The notes under the pieces were generated by a model, which had not been told where the DNA came from, did not search any database, and saw only the letters and a program-made list of their open reading frames with translations. Below, one piece after another: positions 52,066 through 62,963 of a DNA stretch of 64,000 nt; the first letter of the stretch is position 1, and every line of letters starts with the position of its first letter. Source of the DNA: Trueperella pyogenes. GTDB taxonomy: Bacteria > Actinomycetota > Actinomycetes > Actinomycetales > Actinomycetaceae. The position numbers and the translations under genes were made by a program. The stretch spans positions 62,001-126,000 of the forward strand of contig NZ_JVLH01000003.1 of assembly GCF_001070855.1 (NCBI RefSeq). Reading direction: 5' to 3'.

Positions 52066-53633
52066 GGGAGAAGCACAACCACCTGATTGAGTAGAGACAG
52101 AACCGGACTCGGGAAGAGCCCAAGTGCAATCGTACCCACAGCACACACGGTAATGGCAACACCTGTGAAACCTTCGGAGCGAACAACCGCAACGTCTTCA
52201 CGCGGTTCCGAGAAGAACATCACGCGAACCAGACGGAAGTAGTAGAAGGCGGTGACCGCCGAGCATGCCAGCGCAAGCGCAACAAGCCAGGCGTTTCCAG
52301 CCGCGAAAGCATCCGAGAAAACGACGAACTTCGCAATGAAACCGCCGGTGAAGGGGATGCCCGCGAAAGACAGCAGGAAGATCAGCATTGCCGAGGCCAA
52401 GGCCGGGTTGGTCTTTCCAAGTCCCGCCCAACGACGCAGGTCCGTTACTTCCCCACCGATGGTGTCCTGATCGTCACGCGAACGCACCAGGGTAATAACC
52501 CCGAAAGCACCGATGGTTGCAACCGCATAGGCCAGAACGTAGAAGAGAACGTGTCCTGCGGAGTAGCGGAGCAGCGAGATCACACCCATGAGGATGAAGC
52601 CCGCGTGCGCGATCGAGGAGTAGGCCAGCATGCGCTTGACGTCCATCTGGACGACTCCGGCGAAAGTACCCACCAGCATGGTCAAGATGATGACAACAAC
52701 CATGATCGGGATAAGGCTCCACTGCAGGGGCGCTGCCACGACCTGGAAGAAACGAAGCATCGCGGCAAAGGCCGCAAGCTTCACGGCAGCAGCCATGAAA
52801 CCGGTCACCGGAGTCGGCGCGCCTGTGTAGACATCAGGAGTCCATGCGTGGAAGGGAGCGGCACCGACCTTGAAAAGCAGGCCGACCATGACCATGACCG
52901 TGCCCATGAGCAGAAGAATCTGCATTCCAGCGGTCTGAGCTGTGGGAGTCGCTGCATTGGAGATCAGCAGTGAACCTGAGTAACCGTAAAGGAAGGCCGA
53001 ACCCATGAGCATAAAGCCAGAGGAGAAGGCACCCAAGATGAAGTACTTCAGGGCAGCTTCCTGCGAGAGCTGACGGCGACGGCGTGCCGTTGCGGCCAGG
53101 ATGTACAGCGGCAAAGACATGACTTCCAGAGCCACAAAGAGCACGATGTAGGAGTTCGCCGCGGGGAAGATCATCATGCCGCCGGTGGAGAAGAGCACCA
53201 GAGCGAACATTTCCGAACGCTGGTAGCCCTTTGAATCGGAACGCTCTTCATCGGAGGAACCGGGACGATCCGAAGGCTGGCCGGCGAAGGCACCGTCTCC
53301 GGCCTCGGAACGATCGGCAATTACCAGAACGGCGAAGAAGGCGATCAGGACCAAGATTCCTTGAGCTGCAACCGCCAAAGGATCTTCAATGTACTCCCCC
53401 AGGGACTGCGGAGATCCAAGAACGGCAGCCCAACGCATAACCAGAGCGACTGCAGAAGCGATCAGCGCGACGACGGCGATTCCGAAGACCGAGGCGCGGC
53501 GTGCACGCACCGGCACGAAGGACTCGGCCAGTACCGCAAGGATCCCGCCGCAAAGAACGCACAGAACCGGTGCAAGCGCGGCCCAGGAAATCTCGGGGAC
53601 CGTAAAGTTAACGGCCGTTGCAACAGAATTCAC
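52062..53633 (-). CDS. nuoN: NADH-quinone oxidoreductase subunit N
   Basis: 523 residues, about 14 membrane helices, one of the three antiporter-like proton-pumping subunits. The conserved pump-helix Lys lies in the LLFKVGAAPFHAWTPDVY block near residue 256. An insert of about 30 charged residues (EAGDGAFAGQPSDRPGSSDE near 111) sits in a loop. The ATG overlaps the nuoM stop by four bases (ATGA). Confidence 0.95.
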   Translation of the reverse strand: MNSVATAVNFTVPEISWAALAPVLCVLCGGILAVLAESFVPVRARRASVFGIAVVALIASAVALVMRWAAVLGSPQSLGEYIEDPLAVAAQGILVLIAFFAVLVIADRSEAGDGAFAGQPSDRPGSSDEERSDSKGYQRSEMFALVLFSTGGMMIFPAANSYIVLFVALEVMSLPLYILAATARRRRQLSQEAALKYFILGAFSSGFMLMGSAFLYGYSGSLLISNAATPTAQTAGMQILLLMGTVMVMVGLLFKVGAAPFHAWTPDVYTGAPTPVTGFMAAAVKLAAFAAMLRFFQVVAAPLQWSLIPIMVVVIILTMLVGTFAGVVQMDVKRMLAYSSIAHAGFILMGVISLLRYSAGHVLFYVLAYAVATIGAFGVITLVRSRDDQDTIGGEVTDLRRWAGLGKTNPALASAMLIFLLSFAGIPFTGGFIAKFVVFSDAFAAGNAWLVALALACSAVTAFYYFRLVRVMFFSEPREDVAVVRSEGFTGVAITVCAVGTIALGLFPSPVLSLLNQVVVLLP

Positions 53634-55183
53634 TGTGCGCTCCCTTCACTCAAAGTTGCGGTCGCTGCGGTGAGGAGATGTGAACCCTCATCGGCGATGG
53701 GTGCCAGAGCAGAAACCAGAGGCGCCGCCCAAATACCCAGAACAAGCATTGCAATGACCAGCGGGGTCATAACGGTCTTTTCACGTCCGTTCAGATCAGC
53801 AATATGCTTCTTATCCTCTCGCGGAGGGCCGGTGAAGACTCGCTGGTAGGGCATGAGCATGTACAGCGCGGCCAGGACCACTCCCAGCACTGCAAAGAGT
53901 GCAAGAAGGGTCGAAACCTTCCACGTGCCCATCAGAACCAAGTACTCGGGGACGAAGCCCGAGAGGCCGGGAAGCGCAACCGAGGCCAAGCCAGAGAAGA
54001 GCCACAGGCCAGCCAAGATGGGGCTCACGCGCTGCATACCGCCGTATTGGCGCATGTCTTGGGTTCCGCCTCGCCTTGACAGCCAGCCGGACAGCAGGAA
54101 CATCGCGGCGATTGAGACACCGTGGGCGACCATGTAGACCATGGCACCGGTCAGCGCGATCTGCGAGCCGATGAAAATGCCCAGAACCATGAAGCCAAAG
54201 TGCGAAACCGAGGTGTAGGAAACCAGGCGCATGATGTCGTTTTGGCCGATGGCAGCCAAACCGCCCCAGAGGATTGACAGTACAGCGAATCCACAGATCC
54301 ACCACTGCAGGCTTGCGGCTCCCAACGGGAACAGACGCAGACACAGGGTGATCATGCCGAATGTACCGACCTTATCCAGGATGCCGACAAGCAACACCGA
54401 AGTGCCCGGACGGGCATTTTCAGCGGTGTCAGGCAGCCAGGTGTGAAGGGGAACCATTGGAGCCTTAATCGCAAAGGCAATGAAGAAGGTCGCGAAAAGA
54501 CCAACTTGGATTCCCACGGGAAGGCGAACGGTTCCGGACGAGAGGGTATCGATCATGAAGAGCGTGTCTCCACGGCGAGCAGCCAGGGCCCAAATAGCAA
54601 CCAAGCCGCCGAGCATGACCAGACCGCCAGCCAGCGAGAAGAGCAAGAACTTCATTGCTGCACGCTGACGCGCCTTCTTTTCACCAACTCCGTAACGACC
54701 AATCATCACGAAGAGCGGAACCAGCATTCCTTCAAATGCCAGGTAGAAGAGCAGGACATCCGAAGCGGCGAAGATCAGCACCATGAAGGATTCCAAGAAC
54801 AGAACCCAGCCGAGGTAAGCACCGGTACGAGCCGGATCCTCGTCCTCATTCCATCCGGCCACGACCACCAGGGGAACCAAGGCGACGGCCAGAAGGATCA
54901 TCACCAGGCCAAGGGCATTCACGGCCAGCGCCCAACTCAGGCCAATCTGGGGAATCCAGGAATAGGCCTCGGAAAGCTGGTAGGTGGGGGAATGCGACCA
55001 GTCGAATGCAACCGCAGCAACGATGGCCACGACCAGCTCACACAGCGAAAGAATGAGTGCGAAGGCACGCCCGGCTCGGCGCAGGGATGGAATCGCCAGA
55101 AGAAGCACGGCACCCAGTGCGGGAAGTGCAACAAGAATCGACAGCCACGGTAGTGGCGCGCTGAGCATTTGAGACATCTGCAT
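53630..55183 (-). CDS. nuoM: NADH-quinone oxidoreductase subunit M
   Basis: 517 residues with about 14 helices. The family-defining FAIKAPMVPLHTWLPDTAE segment near residue 237 carries the conserved Lys and the PLHTWLPD motif; the Glu near 145 is in the expected helix. Proton-translocating antiporter-like subunit. It starts 14 bases after nuoL and overlaps nuoN by four bases. Confidence 0.96.
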   Translation of the reverse strand: MQMSQMLSAPLPWLSILVALPALGAVLLLAIPSLRRAGRAFALILSLCELVVAIVAAVAFDWSHSPTYQLSEAYSWIPQIGLSWALAVNALGLVMILLAVALVPLVVVAGWNEDEDPARTGAYLGWVLFLESFMVLIFAASDVLLFYLAFEGMLVPLFVMIGRYGVGEKKARQRAAMKFLLFSLAGGLVMLGGLVAIWALAARRGDTLFMIDTLSSGTVRLPVGIQVGLFATFFIAFAIKAPMVPLHTWLPDTAENARPGTSVLLVGILDKVGTFGMITLCLRLFPLGAASLQWWICGFAVLSILWGGLAAIGQNDIMRLVSYTSVSHFGFMVLGIFIGSQIALTGAMVYMVAHGVSIAAMFLLSGWLSRRGGTQDMRQYGGMQRVSPILAGLWLFSGLASVALPGLSGFVPEYLVLMGTWKVSTLLALFAVLGVVLAALYMLMPYQRVFTGPPREDKKHIADLNGREKTVMTPLVIAMLVLGIWAAPLVSALAPIADEGSHLLTAATATLSEGSAQ

Positions 55184-55197
55184 AGATCCTTACTTCC

Positions 55198-57174
55198 TCA
55201 CAGCGAAAATGCCAGGACAGCGGCAAGGGCACACACGACCCCGCCAAGAATGTAAGAGGCGTAGGTACGCACGCGACCGGACTGAGTGAAACCAACCGCT
55301 CGGCCGGTACCGGTGGATGCCGCTTCAACCAAGTGGACAACACCGTCGATCGCCTTGTTATCACCAAGGGTGGCGGTCTTTACCAGGGCGATACCCGGAG
55401 TCATGAAGAGCGCTTCATTAACGGTGTCTTGGTAAAGGTCAACGCGAGCAGCACGCGTGAGCGCATTGCCTGCCGGGATGGCGGTAGGAACCTCACGGCG
55501 ACCGTACATAACCCAGGCAATTCCCGCGCCGGCAAGTACCAGAAGCAAAGTGACAATCTGGATGGCAATCTCAGGAGCAACCGGGTGAGCGTGCTCAGCA
55601 ACACCAAGCGAAGGCTCAAGCCAGGTCGTGAAGACATCACCAATTGATAGGAGGCCACCGACCACAGCGGCGCAGATCGCCAAGATCACCATCGGGATAG
55701 TCATCAGCGGACCCGACTCATGCGGGTGGACACCATTTCCTTCGGCCTCGGTGGTCCAACGAGCAGTGCCGTGGAAGGTCATGAAGAAGAGTCGCGACAT
55801 GTAGAAGGCGGTAATGCCAGCGCCAACCATGGTGACGATACCGAAGACCCAACCTGCCCAAACGGCCTCGTGACCGGCGAAGGAGGTCGCACCGAATGCT
55901 GCTTCGATGATCTTGTCCTTGGAGAAGAATCCCGAGAAGGGAGGAATACCAAGGATTGCCAACCAGCCGCAGGCGAAGGTCAGCCAAGTGACCTTCATGG
56001 CGGTGCGCAGGGCACCAAAGCGACGCATATTGACCTGGTCATTCATTCCGTGCATGACGGAACCCGCGCCAAGGAACATAAGCGCCTTGAAGAAACCGTG
56101 AGTGAAGAGGTGGAAAATCGCGAAGACCCAACCGATGGGTCCAAGACCTGCGCCCAGCATCATGTAACCGATCTGGCTCATGGTCGAGGCCGCAAGAACC
56201 TTCTTCATATCATCCTTGGCGCAACCAACAATCGCGCCAAAGAGCAGCGTGATCGCACCGACGATGACAACCGCGGTAGCGGCGATCGGTGACGCCTGGA
56301 AGATCGCACCCGAACGAACAATCAGGTAGACACCGGCGGTGACCATCGTCGCCGCGTGGATCAGCGCGGATACCGGGGTCGGACCTGCCATTGCGTCGCC
56401 CAACCAAGCCTGCAGGGGGAACTGCGCCGACTTACCGCAAGCGCCCACCAGAAGGAAGAAACCAATGATGGTTGCTTGAACGGGAGAAACCGAGGCAGCC
56501 GCAGCGTTCACTTCCTCGATGTTGACGGTCGAGAAGTTAGCGACCATCGCCATCATCGCAATGAGCAGGCCCATGTCACCGACACGGTTCATCACGAATG
56601 CCTTCTTCGCGGCAACCGCATTGGCGGGAACGTAGTTCCAGAAACCGATGAGCAGGTACGAGGCCAAGCCCACGCCTTCCCATCCGACGAAGAGACCCGC
56701 GTAGGAGTCTGCAAGCACCAAGATGAGCATGGCAGCGATGAAGAGGTTGAGGTAGGCGAAGAAACGACGACGCGCTTCGTCATGAGCCATGTAGGCGATG
56801 GCGTAGACGTGGATGAGCGAACCGACGAAGGTGACCAGCATGACGAAGGTCATCGACAGAGGATCGATCATCAATCCGAAGTTCACCGAGAACTCGCCCG
56901 CGGGAATCCACGAGAAAAGTGGGAGTTCAAAGCGGCGCGTGTCGGGGGCTGCGGAGAGCATGGCGATAATGACGCCGAGTCCAACAGCGAAGGATGCCCA
57001 CGATGCCAGAGTAGCCAGAAGATGGCCCCAGCGATCGCAGCGGCGTCCGCATACGAGGAGAAGCGCACTGGAAACGGCGGGGATCGCAATCATGAGCCAT
57101 GCCAAGGAAATGATTCCCGTGGGCTGGCCAGGAGCTGCGACCTGTGCCGCGGTGCTGAAAAGTGTCAATGTCAT
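55198..57174 (-). CDS. nuoL: NADH-quinone oxidoreductase subunit L
   Basis: 658 residues, the distal antiporter-like subunit with the long lateral C-terminal helix. Conserved blocks are GWEGVGLASYLLIGFW near 154, KSAQFPLQAWLGDAMAGPTP near 238 and SALIHAATMV. It would pump protons at the far end of the membrane arm. It follows nuoK by 13 bases, with GGAGTAAG before the ATG. Confidence 0.96.
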   Translation of the reverse strand: MTLTLFSTAAQVAAPGQPTGIISLAWLMIAIPAVSSALLLVCGRRCDRWGHLLATLASWASFAVGLGVIIAMLSAAPDTRRFELPLFSWIPAGEFSVNFGLMIDPLSMTFVMLVTFVGSLIHVYAIAYMAHDEARRRFFAYLNLFIAAMLILVLADSYAGLFVGWEGVGLASYLLIGFWNYVPANAVAAKKAFVMNRVGDMGLLIAMMAMVANFSTVNIEEVNAAAASVSPVQATIIGFFLLVGACGKSAQFPLQAWLGDAMAGPTPVSALIHAATMVTAGVYLIVRSGAIFQASPIAATAVVIVGAITLLFGAIVGCAKDDMKKVLAASTMSQIGYMMLGAGLGPIGWVFAIFHLFTHGFFKALMFLGAGSVMHGMNDQVNMRRFGALRTAMKVTWLTFACGWLAILGIPPFSGFFSKDKIIEAAFGATSFAGHEAVWAGWVFGIVTMVGAGITAFYMSRLFFMTFHGTARWTTEAEGNGVHPHESGPLMTIPMVILAICAAVVGGLLSIGDVFTTWLEPSLGVAEHAHPVAPEIAIQIVTLLLVLAGAGIAWVMYGRREVPTAIPAGNALTRAARVDLYQDTVNEALFMTPGIALVKTATLGDNKAIDGVVHLVEAASTGTGRAVGFTQSGRVRTYASYILGGVVCALAAVLAFSL

Positions 57175-57187
57175 TCCGGCTTACTCC

Positions 57188-57487
57188 TCAGTTCTTCAGC
57201 AGATCGAGGTCGTCAACGTTTGTAGTGACGCGTGACTTAAAGATGGACACGACGATTGCCAGGCCGACAACAACTTCCGCGGCAGCAACGACCATGACGA
57301 AGAAGGCCATGATTTCGCCACTAACATTTCCGTGGATTCGTGCGAAGGTCACGAAGGCAAGGTTGGCGGAGTTGAGCATGAGCTCGACTCCCATGAGGGA
57401 GATCACCGCACTGCGACGGACCAGAACAATGGCTGCTCCGATCGCGAAGAGGATCCCCGAGAGCACCAAGTAGGCTGCAAGGCTCAT
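57188..57487 (-). CDS. nuoK: NADH-quinone oxidoreductase subunit K
   Basis: 99 residues, three membrane helices with the two conserved Glu residues ([14 protein letters not shown] near 31-44 and the one in [13 protein letters not shown] near 70). Part of the proton path at the membrane-arm base. Its ATG overlaps the nuoJ stop by four bases. Confidence 0.96.
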   Translation of the reverse strand: MSLAAYLVLSGILFAIGAAIVLVRRSAVISLMGVELMLNSANLAFVTFARIHGNVSGEIMAFFVMVVAAAEVVVGLAIVVSIFKSRVTTNVDDLDLLKN

Positions 57488-58431
57488 TCTTCTTCCTTCC
57501 CTTCATCAGCGGTCTGGGGAGCCTGCGGCTGCTTCAGACCAGTGGGAGCTGCGGCACCCGGCATACCCCATGCCTGAGAACGCTCGCGAGTGCTGGGGTG
57601 GGCTGGATCGAAGATCGTGTGGTCGAGGGAGCCGCCCTTGGCCAATGCCAGCGACTGTGCGACCTCAGGCTCAACCTGACCAACAACGCGATCCAAGCCA
57701 CGCACACGCAAAACCCTGGGAACCGAGTCTTCGACAGGTTCGTGGGTTTCACCCGAAAGTGCGGGAACATCGACCGCGTTGGAGTGGGCGTACACACCGG
57801 GGGCCGGGAGCTGTCCAATTCGACGTCCCGAGGCCTTGAAGGCGCGCATCTTCGCTTCTGCTGTCGTGCGCTGGGTGAGTACCGGACCGAGCTGATCGGA
57901 GTGAGTGAGTAGCATCGCGCCGATTGCTGCGGTAATCAGCAGAATTCCCGCGAGTTCCATTGAGAACCAGTAGCGCGAGAACAGCGTTGCCGCCAAGTCG
58001 GTGATCGGTGCGTTCGAGTAGGGATCGTCACTGAGCGAAGCCGAGCTTCCCGCGGTGCGCGAGCGAGCAATTGCTCCGATGAGGATCGCACCCAGACCAA
58101 GGGCCATCAGCACCGAGGTGACGATGCGTCCACGCGACTGACGCGCGTAGTTATCAGAGGCGCTCAAGCCGATCATCATGATGACGAAGAGGAAGAGGAC
58201 CATGATTGCGCCGGTGTAGACGACAACTTGGACCGTGCCCAAGAATGCTGCCCCGTGCATGAGGTACAAGATCGCAAGGCCGAGCATGACTCCGACCATG
58301 CAGATCGCACAGTAAACGGCCTTCTTGAAAAAGAGGACGCCCAGGGCGCATGCGACCATGAAGACCGCTACGCAGCCAAAGAGGATCGCCTCCCCCGTCG
58401 ATGCCATTTCAGGCCAATTCATTAAGGTCAT
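57484..58431 (-). CDS. nuoJ: NADH-quinone oxidoreductase subunit J
   Basis: 315 residues. Five membrane helices occupy the first 185 residues, with the conserved [20 protein letters not shown] helix near 65. The remaining 130 residues form a hydrophilic tail with Pro/Gln/Glu-rich end ([18 protein letters not shown]), longer than the usual NuoJ of about 170-270 residues. The tail should face the cytosol; its role is unknown. Overlaps nuoI by four bases. Confidence 0.94.
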   Translation of the reverse strand: MTLMNWPEMASTGEAILFGCVAVFMVACALGVLFFKKAVYCAICMVGVMLGLAILYLMHGAAFLGTVQVVVYTGAIMVLFLFVIMMIGLSASDNYARQSRGRIVTSVLMALGLGAILIGAIARSRTAGSSASLSDDPYSNAPITDLAATLFSRYWFSMELAGILLITAAIGAMLLTHSDQLGPVLTQRTTAEAKMRAFKASGRRIGQLPAPGVYAHSNAVDVPALSGETHEPVEDSVPRVLRVRGLDRVVGQVEPEVAQSLALAKGGSLDHTIFDPAHPSTRERSQAWGMPGAAAPTGLKQPQAPQTADEGKEEE

Positions 58432-59087
58432 GCCTGACGCGCCTCCTCATTGACGGGACGGGCAGTTGCAAGGGAGGGATCATCTGGACGATGCTCGCGT
58501 ACCCAATCAATCTGAGTTTGTGTGGGGCCCTGTACCGCGCCGCGGTAGTAGTCACCATCGCTAAAGCCTTCCACCTGCGGGTGCGGAGGCTGAAGCATTC
58601 CCTCTGAGAGCGGAACCAGAAGCTGGTCCTTCTCATAGATGTCATCAGCGCGGCGATACTCAGCCAACTCGAAATCGTGCCCCATGGTCAGGGCGCGAGT
58701 CGGGCAGGCCTCGATGCAGAATCCGCAGAAAATGCAGCGTAGGTAGTTGATCTGGTAGACGCGACCGTAGCGCTCACCGGGGCTGTACTGTTCCTCGGGA
58801 GTGTTCGATGCGGCCTCGACGTAGATGGCGTCCGCGGGGCACGCCCACGCACAAAGTTCACAACCCACGCACTTTTCCAAGCCATCCGCGTAGCGGTTGA
58901 GCTGGTGACGTCCATGGAAACGAGGCTCGACGAAGGGTCCCTCGAAGGGGTACTGCTCGGTCACGGTCGGGCGGAAGAAGGAGGACAGGGTCACTCCATA
59001 GCCCGCGAAAGGAGCGAAGAACTGACCGATCGGCCCCTTCGGATCCTGCTCGTAACGCAGATTCTGGCTGTCGTTCTGATCAGTCAT
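58428..59087 (-). CDS. nuoI: NADH-quinone oxidoreductase subunit I
   Basis: 219 residues with two 4Fe-4S motifs, [12 protein letters not shown] and [12 protein letters not shown], that hold the clusters N6a and N6b on the way to quinone. The frame opens earlier, but GGAGGAG before ATG 59087 (MTDQND) fixes the start, overlapping the nuoH stop by eight bases. The C-terminal stretch of about 60 residues is longer than in E. coli. Confidence 0.96.
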   Translation of the reverse strand: MTDQNDSQNLRYEQDPKGPIGQFFAPFAGYGVTLSSFFRPTVTEQYPFEGPFVEPRFHGRHQLNRYADGLEKCVGCELCAWACPADAIYVEAASNTPEEQYSPGERYGRVYQINYLRCIFCGFCIEACPTRALTMGHDFELAEYRRADDIYEKDQLLVPLSEGMLQPPHPQVEGFSDGDYYRGAVQGPTQTQIDWVREHRPDDPSLATARPVNEEARQA

Positions 59088-60402
59088 TCGTCTCCTCCAA
59101 TGCGGCAGCAGTGACCACGCGGTTTGCGCGCGGCGAGGGCGGAAGCTGTTGTCCCGGAAGCGGAGGTACCGGGAAGCCATCCGCCATGGGATCAAAGTTC
59201 GCCAAGCGTTCTTGCTTCTCAGCTTGCGCAAGGGCTTCCTTTCGCGCATCGCGCGAATCGGCGAACCACATGACGATCAATGCAATAACGAAGATTCCAG
59301 CAACGCCACCGATCAGCTGCGGCAGGGTCAAAGACACCCACTGGGTGATTGCCCGAATAATGGCAACCATGACCAGCCAGGCCAGCGAGATCGGGATCAG
59401 TCGCTTCCAGCCCAGCTGCATGAACTGGTCGTAACGGAAACGCAGCAGGGTGCTTCGTGTCCAGATCATGAGAAGCATGAAGAACCACATCTTGAGGAAG
59501 AACCACAGGATTCCGAACCAGCCGCCATTGAGGAACTCAATGTGCGAGAGGGGCCAGGGGGCGTGCCAGCCGCCGAAGAACATGGTCGTCGCTACCGCTG
59601 AAACGTTGAACATGTTGACGTATTCAGACAGGTAGAACCAACCGAATTTCATCGAGGAGTACTCGGTCATGTGACCGGCGACCAACTCACCTTCGGCCTC
59701 GGGGAGGTCGAAGGGAAGACGGTTGACTTCACCGACCATGGAGATCAGGTAGATCACGAAGGCGGGTGCCAGGGGCAGGAACCACCAGGTCTGTGCCTGC
59801 GAGGCCACGATCTGCGAGGTCGACATCGAGCCGGCCATCAAGAAGACCGCAACCAGCGACATTCCCATGGAAAGCTCGTAGGAGATCACCTGTGCCGAGG
59901 AACGAACCGCGCCGTAGAGCGGAAGCGTCGAGGACGCGGACCAACCACCCAGCACAATGCCGTACAGTCCCAGCGAAGAAATTGCCAGAACATACAGGGC
60001 CGCGACCGGCATATCCGCCAGCTGCAACGGCGTGGAGTGCCCGAAGATCGAAACATTCGGTCCCATCGGGATTACAGCGAAGATCGAGAATGCTGCAAAT
60101 GCCGAGATCGAGGGCGCAAGCAGATAAATGAACTTATCGGCCTTACGCGTCCACATGTCTTCCTTGAAGAGCAGCTTCACGGCGTCGGCGATTGCTTGGA
60201 ACAAGCCGAAGGGACCGGCAACATTCGGGCCGGGCCTGGTCTGCATGCGTCCGATCGTTCGACGTTCAACCCACAGGGCAAGCAGAACGTTGAGAATCAG
60301 GAAAACGATGATGAAAACGGCCTTGAGGACTGTCAACCACCAGGTTTCCTGCGTAAAGTCCGCAGCGGTGTACGTGGGAACATCCAGGGGGATCAGGTTC
60401 AT
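59080..60402 (-). CDS. nuoH: NADH-quinone oxidoreductase subunit H
   Basis: 440 residues with eight membrane helices. It forms the quinone chamber and heel of the membrane arm; [20 protein letters not shown] near 48 and [18 protein letters not shown] near 233 are highly conserved. Residues after about 385 form a charged tail ([14 protein letters not shown]) typical of actinobacterial NuoH. ATG 60402 (MNLIPLDV) follows GGGAGGTG and overlaps the nuoG stop by four bases; the open frame upstream is not used. Confidence 0.96.
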   Translation of the reverse strand: MNLIPLDVPTYTAADFTQETWWLTVLKAVFIIVFLILNVLLALWVERRTIGRMQTRPGPNVAGPFGLFQAIADAVKLLFKEDMWTRKADKFIYLLAPSISAFAAFSIFAVIPMGPNVSIFGHSTPLQLADMPVAALYVLAISSLGLYGIVLGGWSASSTLPLYGAVRSSAQVISYELSMGMSLVAVFLMAGSMSTSQIVASQAQTWWFLPLAPAFVIYLISMVGEVNRLPFDLPEAEGELVAGHMTEYSSMKFGWFYLSEYVNMFNVSAVATTMFFGGWHAPWPLSHIEFLNGGWFGILWFFLKMWFFMLLMIWTRSTLLRFRYDQFMQLGWKRLIPISLAWLVMVAIIRAITQWVSLTLPQLIGGVAGIFVIALIVMWFADSRDARKEALAQAEKQERLANFDPMADGFPVPPLPGQQLPPSPRANRVVTAAALEETND

Positions 60403-62963
60403 CGGGCCACCTCCCCCTTTGCGCTCAAGGTGACAGAAGAACCGAAGTTCCCCAATGATTCGTGGACGATAGATCCCTGGGAGCACTCGGGCACCCAGAC
60501 AACCCCGTCGGGAAGATCAGCAAATTGCAGGGGAAGCGTGATGCTTCCGCGCTGGGTACTGAGCGTGAGTTCCTCGCCCTCGTCAATGCCGAGGCCCGCA
60601 ACAGTTGCGCGCGAGGCGAAGACGACTGGACGGCGTGCGCTTCCCGCCAGCATGGTTGCGCCGTCTTGCAGACGACCTGCGTCAAGCATCGGCTTGTGGG
60701 TGGCAAGAAGTGCCTCGCCCTGGCCGACCTCAACCAATTCCGAGGCCGTCGCCGGAACGAATTCTTCACGCTGACCGTTCCACTGCATGAGCGGATTCAC
60801 CTGGTCGTACAGACCCACGAGGTCGTGCAGACCGAGATCCACGCCAAACTCGCTGGCAAGCGCATCGAAGACCAGTCGATCGGTCTGTGAACGCGAGGCG
60901 ATGGCCTGGCCGAAGGGACGCAGGCGGCCTTCCCAGTTGATGAAGGTTCCGTTCTTTTCCAGCGGAGGTGCGACCGGCAAGATCACATCTGCACGATCGG
61001 TCACCTCACTGCGACGAACCTCAAGGCTCACCAAGAAATCAACCTGATCAAGCGCCTTTCGCGCGGCAGCCGGATCATCGAAGTCACGAAGGTCAACGCC
61101 ACCGACAACCAGTGCCTTAACGCGACCATCAGCTGCAGCTTCCAGCATCTGCGTGGCATCAAGACCGCGCTGAGCGGGAATCTCTCCCCATACCAGCGAC
61201 TCGCGAGCCTCTTGAGAGGAAAGCGGACGGCCGAAAGGCAGAAGACCGGGAAGAAGACCGGCTTCCACTCCACCGCGCTCACCGGCACGGCGAGGGACCC
61301 ACTGAATACGGCAGTGAGTGCGCTCTGCCAGTCGAACAACTTCACTGAGCAGACCCGGCGTGCGGCTTGCGCGCTCGCCAACCAGGATTACTCCCCCGTC
61401 AAGACGCGAGGCGAGATCAGCGAACTCACCACCCTCACGGATCTCAGCGGCAACCTCGACCTCGGTTCCGGGAGCGCAACGGAGCAGCTCTCCAGAAAGC
61501 TTGGCGAGGCCTCGGGAAGTCATCGGAGCCAAAGAAGCAACGCGGAGCTTGCCCTTGCGAGTGGCCTTGCGCATCCGCAGGAAGATCGCACCACACTCAT
61601 CCTCGGGTTCGAGTCCAACCAAGAGGACTTGGCCGGCGCTCTCAAGCTGCGAGTAGGTGACGCCCAATCCGCTACCTGCAACGTGGGCAGCAAGGAATGA
61701 ACGTTCCTCTTCACTGTGGCTGCGCGAACGCATATCGATGGAATCGGATCCAACAACGGAACGCGCAAACTTCGACCATGCCCAAGCATCTTCGAAGCTC
61801 AGGCGGCCACCGGGAAGGAAACCAACCTGGTCGCCGGAAAGGCCGGCAAGCGCACGATGGACACGGTCCAAGGCATCCGACCACGAGGTCGGAACAAGCT
61901 GGCCGTTCTCGCGAACGAAAGGAGTGTTGAGGCGCTGGACACCCGACCACTTAAATGCGAAGCGATCCTTGTCAGTGATCCACTCTTCGTTCACCTCGGG
62001 ATCATTTCCAGCCAGACGGCGCAGAACTTCGCCGCGGCGAATATCCACGCGGATCGCACTACCGGAAGCATCGTGCTCGGTTACCGAAGCGGTAGATACC
62101 AAGTCGAAGGGGCGTGCGCGGAAGCGATAATCATTCGAGGTCAGAGCACCAACCGGGCAGATCTGAATGATGTTGCCCGAGAAGTACGAGGCGAATGCGC
62201 GTCCCGAAACATCACGATCATTGGGGGCAAGATCGCCTTCATTGAGGGAGCCGATAATGCCTTCTTGACCGTAAGGTCCCGAAATACCCGCCTTGACATT
62301 GTCCTTTTCCTGCGGGTTGAAGTAATCCAAGACCGCGGTATCAAAGGAGCCAACCTGCTCACCCATGAAGTGATGGTGCTCGGTCGGCGCGGTGCCACCG
62401 CCTCGTCCCTGAAGATCAAGGAAGGGGTCGCCCGCAATTTCCTTACCGAAGCGCACACAGCGCTGGCACAGGATGCAACGCTCGCGGTCCAGCAGAATCT
62501 GCGAGGTGAGCTTCAAAGGCTTACGATACGTGCGCTTTGCATCGATGAAGCGCGAGCTCTCGCGGCCTTCGCTCATCGCTTGGTTCTGCAGGGGGCATTC
62601 GCCACCCTTGTCGCAGATTGGGCAATCAAGCGGGTGGTTGATCAGCAGGAATTCCATCACGCCTTCCTGAGCGCGACGGGCAACCTCGGAGGTGTGCTGA
62701 GTCTTGACCACCATGCCCGGGGTGACAGTCTGAGCACATGAAGGCTGAGGCTTGGGCATGAATCGCAGCTCGCCGGTGTTGCGATCGGGCATTCCAACCT
62801 CAACAAGACACTGGCGGCACGCGGCGACAGGCTCAAGCAGCGGGTGATCACAGAAACGCGGGATACGAATTCCGGCCTGCTCGGCCGCACGGATCACCAG
62901 GGTGCCTGCGGGAACGTCCAATTCGACGTCGTCGATTGTGACCTTCACTAGGTTCTCGCTCAT
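60399..62963 (-). CDS. nuoG: NADH-quinone oxidoreductase subunit G
   Basis: 854 residues. N-terminal 2Fe-2S domain (CDHPLLEPVAACRQC near 38-52 and a further Cys in PSCAQTV), then HPLDCPICDKGGECPLQ (4Fe-4S), RCILCQRCVRF with ICPVGAL (second 4Fe-4S), and a long molybdopterin-oxidoreductase-like region that in NuoG has no cofactor. The C-terminal part (about 800-854) is a typical molydopterin-dinucleotide-type beta domain. It overlaps nuoF and nuoH by four bases each. Confidence 0.96.
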   Translation of the reverse strand: MSENLVKVTIDDVELDVPAGTLVIRAAEQAGIRIPRFCDHPLLEPVAACRQCLVEVGMPDRNTGELRFMPKPQPSCAQTVTPGMVVKTQHTSEVARRAQEGVMEFLLINHPLDCPICDKGGECPLQNQAMSEGRESSRFIDAKRTYRKPLKLTSQILLDRERCILCQRCVRFGKEIAGDPFLDLQGRGGGTAPTEHHHFMGEQVGSFDTAVLDYFNPQEKDNVKAGISGPYGQEGIIGSLNEGDLAPNDRDVSGRAFASYFSGNIIQICPVGALTSNDYRFRARPFDLVSTASVTEHDASGSAIRVDIRRGEVLRRLAGNDPEVNEEWITDKDRFAFKWSGVQRLNTPFVRENGQLVPTSWSDALDRVHRALAGLSGDQVGFLPGGRLSFEDAWAWSKFARSVVGSDSIDMRSRSHSEEERSFLAAHVAGSGLGVTYSQLESAGQVLLVGLEPEDECGAIFLRMRKATRKGKLRVASLAPMTSRGLAKLSGELLRCAPGTEVEVAAEIREGGEFADLASRLDGGVILVGERASRTPGLLSEVVRLAERTHCRIQWVPRRAGERGGVEAGLLPGLLPFGRPLSSQEARESLVWGEIPAQRGLDATQMLEAAADGRVKALVVGGVDLRDFDDPAAARKALDQVDFLVSLEVRRSEVTDRADVILPVAPPLEKNGTFINWEGRLRPFGQAIASRSQTDRLVFDALASEFGVDLGLHDLVGLYDQVNPLMQWNGQREEFVPATASELVEVGQGEALLATHKPMLDAGRLQDGATMLAGSARRPVVFASRATVAGLGIDEGEELTLSTQRGSITLPLQFADLPDGVVWVPECSQGSIVHESLGNFGSSVTLSAKGEVAR

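Noticed and set aside
59671-62741. Long plus-strand frames (about 367 and 341 residues) opposite nuoH and nuoG
   Set aside because: Shadows of strongly conserved complex I genes.
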